Notes: generated by a model not told the origin, from the sequence alone. Counted from the first letter of the stretch, positions 1 to 8,954 are shown. The stretch is DNA of 64,000 nt from SKVR01 sp046291875 (GCA_046291875.1 JBKBSF010000018.1:1-64000), one strand, 5' to 3'. Program-made: numbers and translations.

Positions 1-771
1 GAAGTTATTATCATTGGTATCGCTGCCTTTGCTACTGCCATTTTAACCTTTTTCTCCGGTTTTGGACTGGGCACCATACTTACACCGGTGTTTGTAATTT
101 TCTTTCCGGTGGAAGTTGCCATTGCCCTTACTGGCGTAGTGCACTTTGCCAATAATCTGTTTAAAATAGTGCTGGTAGGAAAAAGCGCCGACAAAACCGT
201 ATTGCTCCGGTTTGGGATTCCGGCAGTTTTTACCGCATTTGCCGGTGCCTGGCTTTTGCTTCGTATCACGGTGTTGCCGGCGCTGTATACCTACGAGTTG
301 TGGGGCAGAACCCTCCAGGTTACCCCGGTGAAGCTTATTATTGCCATCATCCTGATAGTTTTTTCTGTACTGGAAATTTTACCCTCTTTCAAAAAATTGC
401 AGTTTGGCAAAGACAAGCTGTTTTTAGGCGGTGCGTTGAGTGGCTTTTTCGGGGGTCTTATGGGTATCCAGGGCGCTATTCGCAGTGCTTTTCTTATCAA
501 GAGCGGGCTAAGCAAAGAAGCCTATATCGGCACCGGGGTGGTCATTGCCAGTCTGGTTGACTTTACCAGGCTCTCCGTGTATGCCTCAAGGTTCGCTTCG
601 GCAAACCTGCAGGAGAATATTCCGCTATTGCTTACAGCCACCCTGGCTGCCCTTACAGGCGCATACCTTGGAAAAAGAATGCTGAAAAAAGTAACTTTAC
701 GTAGCATTCAACTGCTGGTGGCAGTTATGCTCATCATCATTTCGCTGGCCATGGGGTCAGGTCTCATTTAA
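1..771 (+). CDS. TauE/SafE family anion permease (5' end cut by window)
   Basis: The reading frame is already open at base 1, so the start codon lies upstream; 256 residues are visible. The protein is a chain of hydrophobic helices. The glycine-rich FSGFGLGTILTPVF near the visible start and the later GALSGFFGGLMGIQGAIRS are the two pseudo-repeated signatures of the TauE/SafE (sulfite exporter/taurine transport) family. Members sit in the inner membrane and move sulfite, sulfoacetate or other small organic anions; the substrate cannot be read from sequence. The GTG at position 88 lies inside the first conserved motif and is not the start. A DoxX-family gene follows after 11 bases, suggesting one transcript. 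Family assignment is confident, substrate is not. Confidence 0.85.
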   Translation, partial: EVIIIGIAAFATAILTFFSGFGLGTILTPVFVIFFPVEVAIALTGVVHFANNLFKIVLVGKSADKTVLLRFGIPAVFTAFAGAWLLLRITVLPALYTYELWGRTLQVTPVKLIIAIILIVFSVLEILPSFKKLQFGKDKLFLGGALSGFFGGLMGIQGAIRSAFLIKSGLSKEAYIGTGVVIASLVDFTRLSVYASRFASANLQENIPLLLTATLAALTGAYLGKRMLKKVTLRSIQLLVAVMLIIISLAMGSGLI

Positions 772-782
772 AACCATTCGCT

Positions 783-1235
783 ATGGAAAAGATAAAAGAA
801 CTATTCTACCGCATCATTCACGTTCAACCCGACAATAAATCCCTTATTCCCCGCCTGGTGGTAGGGCTGGTTTTTCTTTCGGAGGGAATTCAGAAATACA
901 TCATGCCCGAAGTGGTGGGTGCAGGGCGCTTTGAGCGAATAGGGTTCGAAAACTACGAATTTCTTGCCTATTTTGTGGCCACCTTTGAGATTCTTTGCGG
1001 CCTTTCGCTGCTGGCAGGCTTTGTGGTGCGCCTTTCCTCCATTCCCATAGTTATCATCATGTTCACCGCCATCGCATCCACCAAAATTCCCATCCTCATG
1101 GAAGAGGATTTCTGGGTAATGGCCCACGCATCGCGTACCGACTTTGCCATGACCATGTTGTCCATCTACCTTATCATTTACGGTGCCGGCAAGTACTCAC
1201 TGGATGCTTTCATGTTAAAAAACAAGCCAAACTAA
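783..1235 (+). CDS. DoxX family membrane protein
   Basis: 150 residues with about four hydrophobic helices. The motif LVVGLVFLSEGIQKYIMP near residue 25 followed by an acidic/aromatic stretch and FEILCGLSLLAGF is typical of DoxX-like small membrane proteins. DoxX was named for a subunit of archaeal thiosulfate:quinone oxidoreductase, but most bacterial relatives have no proven activity. It starts 11 bases after the TauE/SafE gene and ends 13 bases before an amino-acid permease gene, so the three probably form an operon. A link to sulfur-anion handling with the TauE/SafE neighbour is possible but is only inference. The ATG at 783 is the first in frame after the upstream stop. Confidence 0.8.
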   Translation: MEKIKELFYRIIHVQPDNKSLIPRLVVGLVFLSEGIQKYIMPEVVGAGRFERIGFENYEFLAYFVATFEILCGLSLLAGFVVRLSSIPIVIIMFTAIASTKIPILMEEDFWVMAHASRTDFAMTMLSIYLIIYGAGKYSLDAFMLKNKPN

Positions 1236-1248
1236 AAACGCTTTTCTG

Positions 1249-2493
1249 GTGCAAAACTCCAACAACCTTCAACGTGTCCTCGGACTCAAAGACGCCGTAG
1301 GCGTGGGCCTCGGGGCTATTATAGGAGCCGGGATATTTGTGGTAACCGGCGTTGCCGCGGGTGTGGCCGGCCCTGCTTTTCTTATGGGATTGATGATTGC
1401 CGGCGCCGTGGCATCTTTCAACGGACTGAGTTCGGCGCAGCTGGCAGCGGTATATCCCCAGTCGGGGGGTACTTACGAATATGGCTACCGGCTGCTCAAT
1501 CCTGCCATGGGGTTTTCGGCCGGGTGGATGTTTCTGTTGAGTAAGCTTTCGGCAGCGGGCATTGTGGCCATTGGCTTCGGGAGTTATTTCCATCAGCTGG
1601 TGCCCGCGTTTTCACCCATGGTATATTCGGTAGCAGCCATTGTACTGCTCACCATCGCCAATCTGCTGGGCATCAAAAAGGCCGGTACGGTGAATGTGGC
1701 CATCGTTCTTGTCACCCTGCTTTCACTGATTTTCTTCGTGTTCAGCGGATTAGGTTCGGTGGATACAAACAATTTTACCCCCTTTGCACCCTTTGGTGCG
1801 CTGGGTATTGCAGAGGCAGCGGCCATCCTGTTTTTTGCTTTTACGGGATATGCGCGCATTGCTACCCTGGCTGAGGAGGTAGTGGCGCCGGAGAAGACCA
1901 TCCCCCGTGCGGTCATCATCACCATCCTTACGGCCATTGTGTTGTATGCCGCTGTTTCTTTTGTGGCGGTGGGTGTGCTGGGGGCAGAGGGTATGGTAGA
2001 AAGCCGTTCGCCCCTACAAATGGCAGCCGGAAACATGACTACACCCGGCATAGGGCTGGTCATTACTCTGGGTGCCGCTACAGCCATGCTGGGCGTATTG
2101 CTCAGTCAGATTCTGGGCATCAGCCGCATGTTGCTGGCCATGGGTCGTCGCAACGATTTGCCAGGTTTCTTTGAGAAGATACATCCTTCCACCTCCGTTC
2201 CTCATCTGGGAATCCTTTTCACAAGTGGAGTGATACTGGCTATTACACTGCTGGGTTCCTTTGAGTTTGTGGTGCGCTCGGCCACCTTTACCATCCTGCT
2301 GTATTACAGCATCACCAACCTGGCCGCCATGAAACAGCCCCTTCCTCAGCAATTGTACAGCCGGGCCATCCCCTGGCTTGGACTGGCGGGCTGCCTGGCA
2401 ATGTCGGTATCATTGCCCCGGGAGGTTATCCTATCAGGTGTCATTCTGCTGGTAGCGGGTTTTGGGGTGAGAGGGCTGGTGAAAAAATTGTGA
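1249..2493 (+). CDS. APC family amino acid permease
   Basis: 414 residues, almost entirely hydrophobic helices. The N-terminal GLKDAVGVGLGAIIGAGIFV is the classical helix-1 signature of the amino acid-polyamine-organocation (APC) superfamily, with the unwound GAIIGAGIF segment that binds the substrate backbone. FAFTGYARIATLAEEVVAPE matches the conserved helix-6 region. It should be an inner-membrane proton- or cation-coupled amino-acid importer; the specific amino acid cannot be assigned. The start is GTG at 1249, 13 bases after the DoxX stop, and no ATG gives a better N-terminus because the next one falls beyond helix 1. At 414 residues it is at the short end for the family. Confidence 0.88.
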   Translation: MQNSNNLQRVLGLKDAVGVGLGAIIGAGIFVVTGVAAGVAGPAFLMGLMIAGAVASFNGLSSAQLAAVYPQSGGTYEYGYRLLNPAMGFSAGWMFLLSKLSAAGIVAIGFGSYFHQLVPAFSPMVYSVAAIVLLTIANLLGIKKAGTVNVAIVLVTLLSLIFFVFSGLGSVDTNNFTPFAPFGALGIAEAAAILFFAFTGYARIATLAEEVVAPEKTIPRAVIITILTAIVLYAAVSFVAVGVLGAEGMVESRSPLQMAAGNMTTPGIGLVITLGAATAMLGVLLSQILGISRMLLAMGRRNDLPGFFEKIHPSTSVPHLGILFTSGVILAITLLGSFEFVVRSATFTILLYYSITNLAAMKQPLPQQLYSRAIPWLGLAGCLAMSVSLPREVILSGVILLVAGFGVRGLVKKL

Positions 2494-2538
2494 TTTGTTC
2501 CTCTCAGAATTTTCATGGCTAATACCGGAGGACTAATC

Positions 2539-2566
2539 AACCTGGGTGTTGATTCCCTGGTTTTTT
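2539..2566 (+). terminator. Probable Rho-independent terminator after APC permease
   Basis: AACCTGGG and CCCTGGTT pair with one central T-T mismatch around an 8-base loop, and a run of T follows at 2561-2566. It lies 46 bases after the permease stop and 100 bases before the radical SAM start, which fits the end of the TauE-DoxX-APC transcript. Confidence 0.5.
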
Positions 2567-2666
2567 CTTGTGTGTCTCCGGATCATGCTGATCAGGATCG
2601 TATGTTGCACTCTGTGAAGAATAACTTGCCAAAAGGACTATATTTGCCTCTGCAATTTACAGCTCC

Positions 2667-4499
2667 ATGAGAATTCTTTTGCTTATCCCTCCGCTTACCC
2701 AGCTGAATACGCCTTATTCGGCTACTCCCTACCTGAAAGGTTTTCTGGTGGCCGAAGGCTATGAGGTGATGCAGGCCGACCTGGGTATTGAGTTGGTAAA
2801 CCGGGTGTTTTCGCGCCAGGGGCTGGAGGCGGTGTTTGCTGCCTCCCCACACAAGATACCTCCGCGCCTGAAGCAGGTGGCAGCGCTAAGGCAGCTTTAC
2901 ATCGACACCATCGACGCGGTCATGCGCTTTTTGCAAGGTAAAGAGCCCGCCCTCACCACACGCATCTGCAATACCGGCTGGTTGCCCCAGGGGCCACGCT
3001 TCCGCAATATGGCCGATGCAGAGTGGGCTTTCGGGACCCTGGGTAATACGGAAATGGCACGTCATATAGCCACTTTGTACATCCAGGATATCGCCGATTT
3101 TGTGAAGGCAACGGTTTGCCCGCACTTCGAGCTTATCCGCTATGCCGAGCACCTGTGCCTGCATCTGCCGCAGCTCGATCCGCTGCTACAGGAGCTGGAA
3201 AAACCCCTAACCCTGCCCGATGTCTATCTGCTGGAACTGCTGGAGGAGAAAATGCAAGCTTTCCAGCCTCACCTGGTGGGCATCAGCATCCCATTTCCCG
3301 GCAACCTTATGGGAGCATTCCTGTGCAGCCGCTTTATCCGGCAGCAATACCCGAACACGCGCATCGTCTGGGGTGGCGGGTATGCAAATACCGAACTGCG
3401 GCAATTAAGCGACAGCAGGGTTTTTGATTTTGCCCATTTCATCTGTCTGGACGATGGTGAACCAGCCTTCAGAGCTCTTATACAACACCTGGAGGGTGGG
3501 AGTGAGGATGAGCTTTGCCAGACCTGGTGGCGCGATGCAGCGGGTGAGGTGAAGTTTAGTTCTGCCCGGCCCGGCCATCACATCCCGTTTCGCAATATCC
3601 CCGCCCCCGATTATTCCGACTTGCCCCTGGATACGTACATCTCCCTTATTGAGCTGGCCAACCCCATGCACAAACTCTGGAGCGACGGGCGGTGGAATAA
3701 AATTACCCTGGCCCACGGTTGTTACTGGGCACGATGTGCTTTCTGCGATACCAGCCTGCCCTATATCCGCTGCTACGAGCCCCTGAAGGCAGAGCAAATC
3801 TGCGATTACATGGAGCAGGTGATGGCACAGACCCGCTACAGCGGATTCCATTTTACTGATGAGGCGGCCCCGCCGGCACTTTTGCGGCAACTTTCTGAAG
3901 AAATCATCCATCGCAAGCTGGTGGTGAGCTGGTGGACCAACATCCGCTTTGAAAAAGCCTTTACAACTGAGTTGTGTGCCCTGATGGCCCGTGCCGGATG
4001 TATTGCTGTATCGGGTGGAGTGGAGGTGGCTTCCAACCGCCTGCTCAAACTGATGGAAAAGGGGGTAAGTGTGGAGCAGGCCTTCCAAACGGCCCGCAAT
4101 CTTTCACAACAGGGCATCATGGTGCATGCCTATCTCATGTATGGCTTCCCTTCGCAAACCCAGCAGGAAACCCTGCAGGGGCTGGAGGTGGTAAGGCAGA
4201 TGTTTGAGCAGGGAGTGCTGCAGTCAGCGTTCTGGCACCGCTATGCCATGACCCTGCACAGCCCCTCCGGGATGGAACCTCAAAAATATGGGGCCCGCCA
4301 TTTGCCCCATTCCCCCGGAACCTTTGCCAACAACGAAATCCCTTTCACCGACAACCAGGGTATTCCCTACGATGCCCTCGGGGAAGCCCTTCGGCTGGCA
4401 ACCTACAACTACATGCACGGCATCGGTTTCGACTGGCCGGTGAAAAAATGGCTGAAAGCCTCGCAGAACAACCGCACTGGTAATAAACCCGCCAGGTAA
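2667..4499 (+). CDS. B12-binding-domain-type radical SAM protein with CX4CX2C cluster motif
   Basis: 610 residues. The first 60 (MRILLLIPPLTQLNTPYSA...) and residues about 190-280 (LVGISIPFPGN, RIVWGGGYAN, CLDDGEPAF) form the Rossmann-like cobalamin-binding-type N-terminal half of the B12-dependent radical SAM superfamily, although the DxHxxG cobalamin loop is not evident. The radical SAM half begins near residue 345. Its cluster motif reads HGCYWARCAFCD, i.e. Cys-x4-Cys-x2-Cys instead of the usual Cys-x3-Cys-x2-Cys. Later strands (ISGG-like AVSGGVEVAS near 445, YLMYGFPSQT near 490) match the SAM-binding TIM barrel. The reaction and substrate are unknown; such proteins often act in methylation or lipid/secondary metabolite tailoring. 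It stands alone, flanked by a terminator and a gene-free stretch. The ATG at 2667 starts directly on the first beta strand. Confidence 0.8.
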   Translation: MRILLLIPPLTQLNTPYSATPYLKGFLVAEGYEVMQADLGIELVNRVFSRQGLEAVFAASPHKIPPRLKQVAALRQLYIDTIDAVMRFLQGKEPALTTRICNTGWLPQGPRFRNMADAEWAFGTLGNTEMARHIATLYIQDIADFVKATVCPHFELIRYAEHLCLHLPQLDPLLQELEKPLTLPDVYLLELLEEKMQAFQPHLVGISIPFPGNLMGAFLCSRFIRQQYPNTRIVWGGGYANTELRQLSDSRVFDFAHFICLDDGEPAFRALIQHLEGGSEDELCQTWWRDAAGEVKFSSARPGHHIPFRNIPAPDYSDLPLDTYISLIELANPMHKLWSDGRWNKITLAHGCYWARCAFCDTSLPYIRCYEPLKAEQICDYMEQVMAQTRYSGFHFTDEAAPPALLRQLSEEIIHRKLVVSWWTNIRFEKAFTTELCALMARAGCIAVSGGVEVASNRLLKLMEKGVSVEQAFQTARNLSQQGIMVHAYLMYGFPSQTQQETLQGLEVVRQMFEQGVLQSAFWHRYAMTLHSPSGMEPQKYGARHLPHSPGTFANNEIPFTDNQGIPYDALGEALRLATYNYMHGIGFDWPVKKWLKASQNNRTGNKPAR

Positions 4500-5088
4500 A
4501 GCCGGTTTGCGGTTCCGATTACGATTTTCTTTTTCTTAAAGACTCTCTGATGCCATGGCAATTGCACAGGCTGTCAGAAGGGATGATCATGTAATCACAG
4601 GAGTACTGAAATCCCTCCATTTTTTTCCAATGCCCAATCTTTGAATGCTGTTTGTGATGGTTTGTTTTATGCGTGTGGAATTGGTCTGGTTTGTATGATT
4701 GTGTGGGCCTCGAAATAGGTTTTTAAATGAGAAAAAAACAACGATTAATATGAATTATTGTCTGGATTTAGAAAATATGAAATTGTAAATAAAAAATATT
4801 AAAAACATTTCTGTTTCTGCTGATTTGTATTTTTATACGTATTCTGATATTTTTGTTGTGAATTTGTTTAAAAAGCATTATTATTGCAACTATTTGATGA
4901 TAAGAGCTTTGAGATTTGTTTCTGTTTGTCGTTTTTAACATTGGGTTGGTAAAGTCATTAATTAAATTAATAGCAATATGGCGCCAATGAATTGCGCTGT
5001 AAGGTGCGAAAATTCATAAAATGAACAAATACATAGCAAATTCCTTGATTTAAATTGAATATCTGTAGCTCCCCACTTATCCCACAAC
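4500..5088. other. Gene-free A/T-rich intergenic stretch
   Basis: 589 bases without a supportable coding region on either strand. The left third is of ordinary composition. From about 4720 to 5000 it is strongly A/T-rich with many poly-A and poly-T tracts. No clear hairpin terminator, tRNA or repeat was seen. It probably carries the promoter of the sensor gene at 5089, but I could not pick out a convincing TAnnTTTG element. Confidence 0.5.
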
Positions 5089-7167
5089 ATGCAAAAGATT
5101 AACCAGATGCAAGTCTTTTTTTCCAGGGTTCGTTCGTTTTCGCAATGGCCCATATTTGCCAAAACTGTTTTCAGTAGTGTATTGATCATCGTTATGATTT
5201 TACTTTCATTTGCGTTTTATTTTATGCCACGCATTGAAGCCAATGTAATCGATAATAAACAGAGAGGGCTTCGCAATGCCCTGGAATGTGTTGTAACCCA
5301 GGTTGAGCATTTGCACAACCAGGTTGAGGCCGGATATTTAAGTCTGGAGGAAGCACAACAGAAGGCAGTTGAGATTGTTTCTGTAACCCGGTTCAACGGT
5401 ATGCGCGATTATATGTATGCCAACGATCTTCAGGGGTATTGCAGGGCTTCTGTTGTACAGGAGAATATTGGCACTTTTGTAGCCAACAGTACCGACTATT
5501 TCGGGCAGGATACCCATCAAACCTACGTTGGGCTGGCAATGAGCCCCGAGCAAGGAGGATATACCTTCTTTTCGTGGATGATCAAAGACCCTGCATTCCG
5601 CGATTCTATACTGGTTACACGCATGTATTGCATGGAGTTTTTTGAACCCTGGGGATGGTACTTTGTAAATGGAATGAGCTATGTGGATCCTCGTATCGAC
5701 GATGATATCCGCAGCGAAATCAGAGCCCTGCGCAATACTTTCTTTATGGTGCTTTTCCTGATTGCCCTTGTGGCTCTTTTTATAACTTACCTTGTGGCTG
5801 ACTACATAAGGCGCAGGGTGCTGGAGATGGCCCGTATTACCCGTCAGGTATCTGAAGGGAACCTGGAGGTGAGCCTTCATTTTGAGAATGGATCCAGGCA
5901 AGGAAGGGAGCCGTATGGACAACCAGAAAAACATGAGGTAATGGGATCGGATGCTCAGATTTATGAAGATGAGATCGGTCAGATGGGTAGTGCATTAGGG
6001 ATGCTCCTGAAGGGTTTGAAAGCCAAAGCTCAGTTTGCCAGGAAAATCGGCGAAGGAAAGCTCGATACCTCTTTTGAGCAACTGGGTAAGGATGATGTTC
6101 TGGGAGCAGCTCTGCTTGATATGAGGCAGAATCTGGTGCAAGCCAGGGAGGAAGAGCAAAAACGGAAGCAGGAAGATGAAAAGCGAAACTGGGTAACCCA
6201 AGGTCTGGCTCAGTTTGCCGATATCCTCAGAAGTCATAATCACAATATGGAGCAGTTGTGCTTCGAAACCATCAAAAGCCTTATCCACTATATCAATGCC
6301 AACCAGGGAGGCGTTTTTGTGTGGAGTGATCAAAACCGAGGTGAGGGCTCACTTGAGCTGGTAGCTTGCTATGCCTTTGACCGTAAAAAGTTTATGGCCA
6401 AATCCGTTTTGCCAGGCGAAGGATTGATAGGTGCAGTGTTTCTTGAGAAGGAAATGGTGTACATGACCGATATCCCTCAGGACTACGTTAAGATTACTTC
6501 AGGGCTGGGAGGCGCCAACCCCGATGTGTTGGTAATTGTTCCACTGGTTTTCAATGAAAAAGTTTATGGTGTGATGGAGCTTGCCTCTTTTCATCGCCTG
6601 GAGAGCTATCAACTAGATTTTATTAAAAAGGTAGCCGAAAACATGGCCAGTACGTTGTCGACCGTTCAGATCGGCACCCAAACGTCGCTTTTGTTGGAAC
6701 AATCGCAACAACAGGCCGAGGAGATGAAAGCCCAGGAAGAGGAGATGCGCCAGAACCTGGAAGAAATGCAAGCTACACAGGAAGAGATGATTCGCAAGGA
6801 GAAAACCCTTGTGGAGAACCAGCAAACGCTCGACACATTGTGTGCTGTGCTGGAATATGATGCTATGGGCTACATCAGGTATTGCAACCCCCGTTTTGCC
6901 AGTTTGATCGGGTCGGGCAAAGAGGAGGTGGAAGGAAGGAACCTGAGCGATTTCTTTGTGCCAGATACCCTTGGCCTTGAGGATCTTAATGATTATTTCG
7001 CTCAGCTCCGTAATGGCAAAACACAACCATTCCTCCATAAACGGAAAGGAAAGAAGGGAGAGACTGTTTGGCTTAAAGGGGTTGCCAGGCCTGTTACAGA
7101 TAACGATGGTACTATAAAAAAGATCATTGAGGTATCGGTAGATGTTACGGATCTTACAAAAGGTTAA
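5089..7167 (+). CDS. Membrane sensor protein: Cache-HAMP-GAF-coiled coil-PAS, no output domain
   Basis: 692 residues. A first membrane helix at about 26-48 and a second at about 215-239 bracket a periplasmic Cache-type sensor region (RFNGMRDYMYANDLQG, EPWGWYFVNGMSYVDPR; typical of single Cache domains of chemoreceptors and kinases). A HAMP linker follows (about 240-320, interrupted by a charged insert). A GAF domain lies near 380-520 and a strong heptad coiled coil rich in Glu/Gln/Met near 534-584. A terminal PAS domain with its PAC end (IIEVSVDVTDLTKG) closes the protein. There is no histidine kinase, GGDEF, phosphatase or methyl-accepting signalling domain, so it probably works by contacting a partner. 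Similar kinase-less architectures occur in Bacteroidota. The gene is solitary, 55 bases ahead of a zinc-ribbon gene. Confidence 0.8.
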   Translation: MQKINQMQVFFSRVRSFSQWPIFAKTVFSSVLIIVMILLSFAFYFMPRIEANVIDNKQRGLRNALECVVTQVEHLHNQVEAGYLSLEEAQQKAVEIVSVTRFNGMRDYMYANDLQGYCRASVVQENIGTFVANSTDYFGQDTHQTYVGLAMSPEQGGYTFFSWMIKDPAFRDSILVTRMYCMEFFEPWGWYFVNGMSYVDPRIDDDIRSEIRALRNTFFMVLFLIALVALFITYLVADYIRRRVLEMARITRQVSEGNLEVSLHFENGSRQGREPYGQPEKHEVMGSDAQIYEDEIGQMGSALGMLLKGLKAKAQFARKIGEGKLDTSFEQLGKDDVLGAALLDMRQNLVQAREEEQKRKQEDEKRNWVTQGLAQFADILRSHNHNMEQLCFETIKSLIHYINANQGGVFVWSDQNRGEGSLELVACYAFDRKKFMAKSVLPGEGLIGAVFLEKEMVYMTDIPQDYVKITSGLGGANPDVLVIVPLVFNEKVYGVMELASFHRLESYQLDFIKKVAENMASTLSTVQIGTQTSLLLEQSQQQAEEMKAQEEEMRQNLEEMQATQEEMIRKEKTLVENQQTLDTLCAVLEYDAMGYIRYCNPRFASLIGSGKEEVEGRNLSDFFVPDTLGLEDLNDYFAQLRNGKTQPFLHKRKGKKGETVWLKGVARPVTDNDGTIKKIIEVSVDVTDLTKG

Positions 7168-7222
7168 TTTTGCCTAAGGAATAATGTTTACTTTAGCAAT
7201 GTTATTCCCCAAAATTACAAAC

Positions 7223-7615
7223 ATGAATTGCCCACGTTGTAAAATTGACCTTCAAAGCGCGGTGGTTGCAGAGAGAAACTCACGTATTCAGCTGGATACT
7301 TGTCCACGGTGCGAAGGATCCTGGTTTGATTCCGGCGAATTGTCGCAACTGGACCGGGTGGCTGAGCCTGTTTTGCTGGAAATCAGGAATATACCTGATT
7401 CTTCAGAGCAAATGGCAGCGTTAAACTGCCCTCATTGTAACGATCATCCGAAAATGGAAAAAGTACTGCACCCCCGCGACTACAAGGTGGTAATGGATTT
7501 TTGCCCCACCTGCCAGGGGATTTGGCTCGATAAAGGTGAGCTGAAAGCCATTCAGCAAGAGAACTGGCTCGTCAGCATGGGAAGGATTTTTCGATGGCTC
7601 TCCGGACAAGCCTGA
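7223..7615 (+). CDS. Double zinc-ribbon (TFIIB-type zinc finger) protein
   Basis: 130 residues from the ATG at 7223. This start is preferred because the protein then begins directly with MNCPRC, the conserved family start; an in-frame ATG at 7184 would add 13 residues without family character. Two copies of the same module are visible: CPRC...LDTCPRCEGSWFDSGEL, then CPHC...MDFCPTCQGIWLDKGEL. Each has paired CxxC knuckles followed by G-x-W-x-D-x-GEL, diagnostic of the zf-TFIIB domain. The role is unknown; a zinc-binding cytosolic protein is likely. It lies between the sensor gene and a lipoprotein gene on the same strand, with gaps that do not require co-transcription. Confidence 0.85.
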   Translation: MNCPRCKIDLQSAVVAERNSRIQLDTCPRCEGSWFDSGELSQLDRVAEPVLLEIRNIPDSSEQMAALNCPHCNDHPKMEKVLHPRDYKVVMDFCPTCQGIWLDKGELKAIQQENWLVSMGRIFRWLSGQA

Positions 7616-7658
7616 AACATCTTTTCTGTATTCTTGTTAACTTTTCAACCTTTTTTCC

Positions 7659-8168
7659 ATGGAACGAGAAAAGCATTTTCGGTTGAAAGAAATTGTTATT
7701 GTCTTGATGGCAGTAATGCTTCTTGCATGCAACAAACAGGATGATCCTGAACCTTCCTTGCCTCCTTTGCTGGCCGAACTCCTTGAAGAAATGAATGAAG
7801 TACGTAGTAAAGGGCATACCTGCGGCGGGCAGTGGTATGGACCGGCAGCGCCCCTGCTATGGGAAGACCGGTTGGGGCGTGCAGCACAATTGCATGCTGA
7901 AGATATGGCCGAAGGAAACTATCTGAGCCACTATTCGGCCGATGGGCGCGATCCGGGCCAGCGAATCTCCCAGCAAGGATACAACTGGCATACCTACGGA
8001 GAAAATATAGCACGCGGCTTTCAATCCCCAACCGCCGTTTTGCAGGCATGGCTTTCCTCAGAAGGGCATTGCCGAAATATTGTAAGTCCAAATTTTACAC
8101 AGGTAGGATTGGGGTATGACCCCAGAGGGCATTTCTGGGTGCAGGTTTTTGCAAGGCCTGCAAACTAA
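7659..8168 (+). CDS. CAP-domain (SCP/PR1-like) lipoprotein
   Basis: 169 residues. The N-terminus carries a basic stretch, a hydrophobic segment and the lipobox MLLAC, with Cys at residue 24, so it should be lipid-anchored in the envelope. The rest is one CAP domain: LLEEMNEVRSK, LHAEDMAEGNYLSHYSADGR, YGENIARG, SSEGHCRNIVSPNFTQVGLG and WVQVFA. The two His and two acidic residues of the CAP cavity (HAEDM, GEN, GHCRN) are present. CAP proteins act outside the cell with varied, mostly unproven functions. The ATG at 7659 gives a well-formed lipoprotein signal. Confidence 0.85.
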   Translation: MEREKHFRLKEIVIVLMAVMLLACNKQDDPEPSLPPLLAELLEEMNEVRSKGHTCGGQWYGPAAPLLWEDRLGRAAQLHAEDMAEGNYLSHYSADGRDPGQRISQQGYNWHTYGENIARGFQSPTAVLQAWLSSEGHCRNIVSPNFTQVGLGYDPRGHFWVQVFARPAN

Positions 8169-8227
8169 ATAGATTTCCAGTGTGAAAATTGTTTTGAGAA
8201 CCAAAGTCTTACTCAAAAAATAAAGCC

Positions 8228-8941
8228 ATGAAGTACTTGAATCTTTTAGCCTTTGTTGCGGTCCTGGTAATGAACTACCTGGCAAATGCCCTCCCCATAA
8301 ATGGGAAGACCACCGGAGAGTTGTCAGCCCAGTACCCCAATTTGTTTGTACCTGCGGGCATTACTTTCTCTATCTGGGGCATCATTTACCTGTTGCTTCT
8401 TGTTTTTATTGTGATGCAGATGCTGGAAACCCACCGCACCATCGTGGGGCTTCTGGGAGTAGCTTTCGTGCTGAGTTGTCTGGCCAATGCGGGCTGGATC
8501 GTAGCATGGCACTATGAAAAACTTCCTCTTTCCATGGTCCTGATGTTGGGTCTGCTGGCTTCACTCATTTATATAAACCTCAAGCTGGCAGATCAGCCCT
8601 CTGTTTTCCTTAAATTGGTTTTCGGGATTTATCTTGGGTGGATTTGTATTGCTACCATTGCCAATGCCACAGCATGGCTGGTGGCCCTTGAGTGGAATGC
8701 ATGGGGGGTTGATCCCCGCTACTGGACAGTTGTGTTGATCGCCATCGGGGCCGCCATAACAATAATTGCCATGTATCGCCTGCAGAATCCTTTCCTGGCT
8801 CTGGCGGTAATCTGGGCATTTGCAGGAATTATTCTCAAACAATACGGAGCACATCCCATAATTGTTTATGCCGCCTCCATCGGTATTGTTGTGGTATTTT
8901 TCGCCTTTTTCTCAACTTGGAGAAGCATGTTGTTGACTTAA
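8228..8941 (+). CDS. TspO/MBR-like tryptophan-rich membrane protein
   Basis: 237 residues with about seven hydrophobic helices and no large soluble part. NALPINGKTTGELSAQYPN followed by VPAGITFSIWGIIYLLL resembles the start of tryptophan-rich sensory (TspO-related) proteins of Bacteroidota, which are longer than the 150-160-residue five-helix TspO proper. TspO relatives bind porphyrins or sterols in membranes; no ligand can be named here. It begins 59 bases after the CAP gene and ends 13 bases before rluF, so read-through into rluF is likely. Family call is moderate, function unknown. Confidence 0.7.
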   Translation: MKYLNLLAFVAVLVMNYLANALPINGKTTGELSAQYPNLFVPAGITFSIWGIIYLLLLVFIVMQMLETHRTIVGLLGVAFVLSCLANAGWIVAWHYEKLPLSMVLMLGLLASLIYINLKLADQPSVFLKLVFGIYLGWICIATIANATAWLVALEWNAWGVDPRYWTVVLIAIGAAITIIAMYRLQNPFLALAVIWAFAGIILKQYGAHPIIVYAASIGIVVVFFAFFSTWRSMLLT

Positions 8942-8954
8942 AAAATAGTACGTA

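Noticed and set aside
3405..4088. 227-codon open frame opposite the radical SAM gene
   Set aside because: Antisense to a gene with intact cluster and barrel motifs; the translation has no family character.
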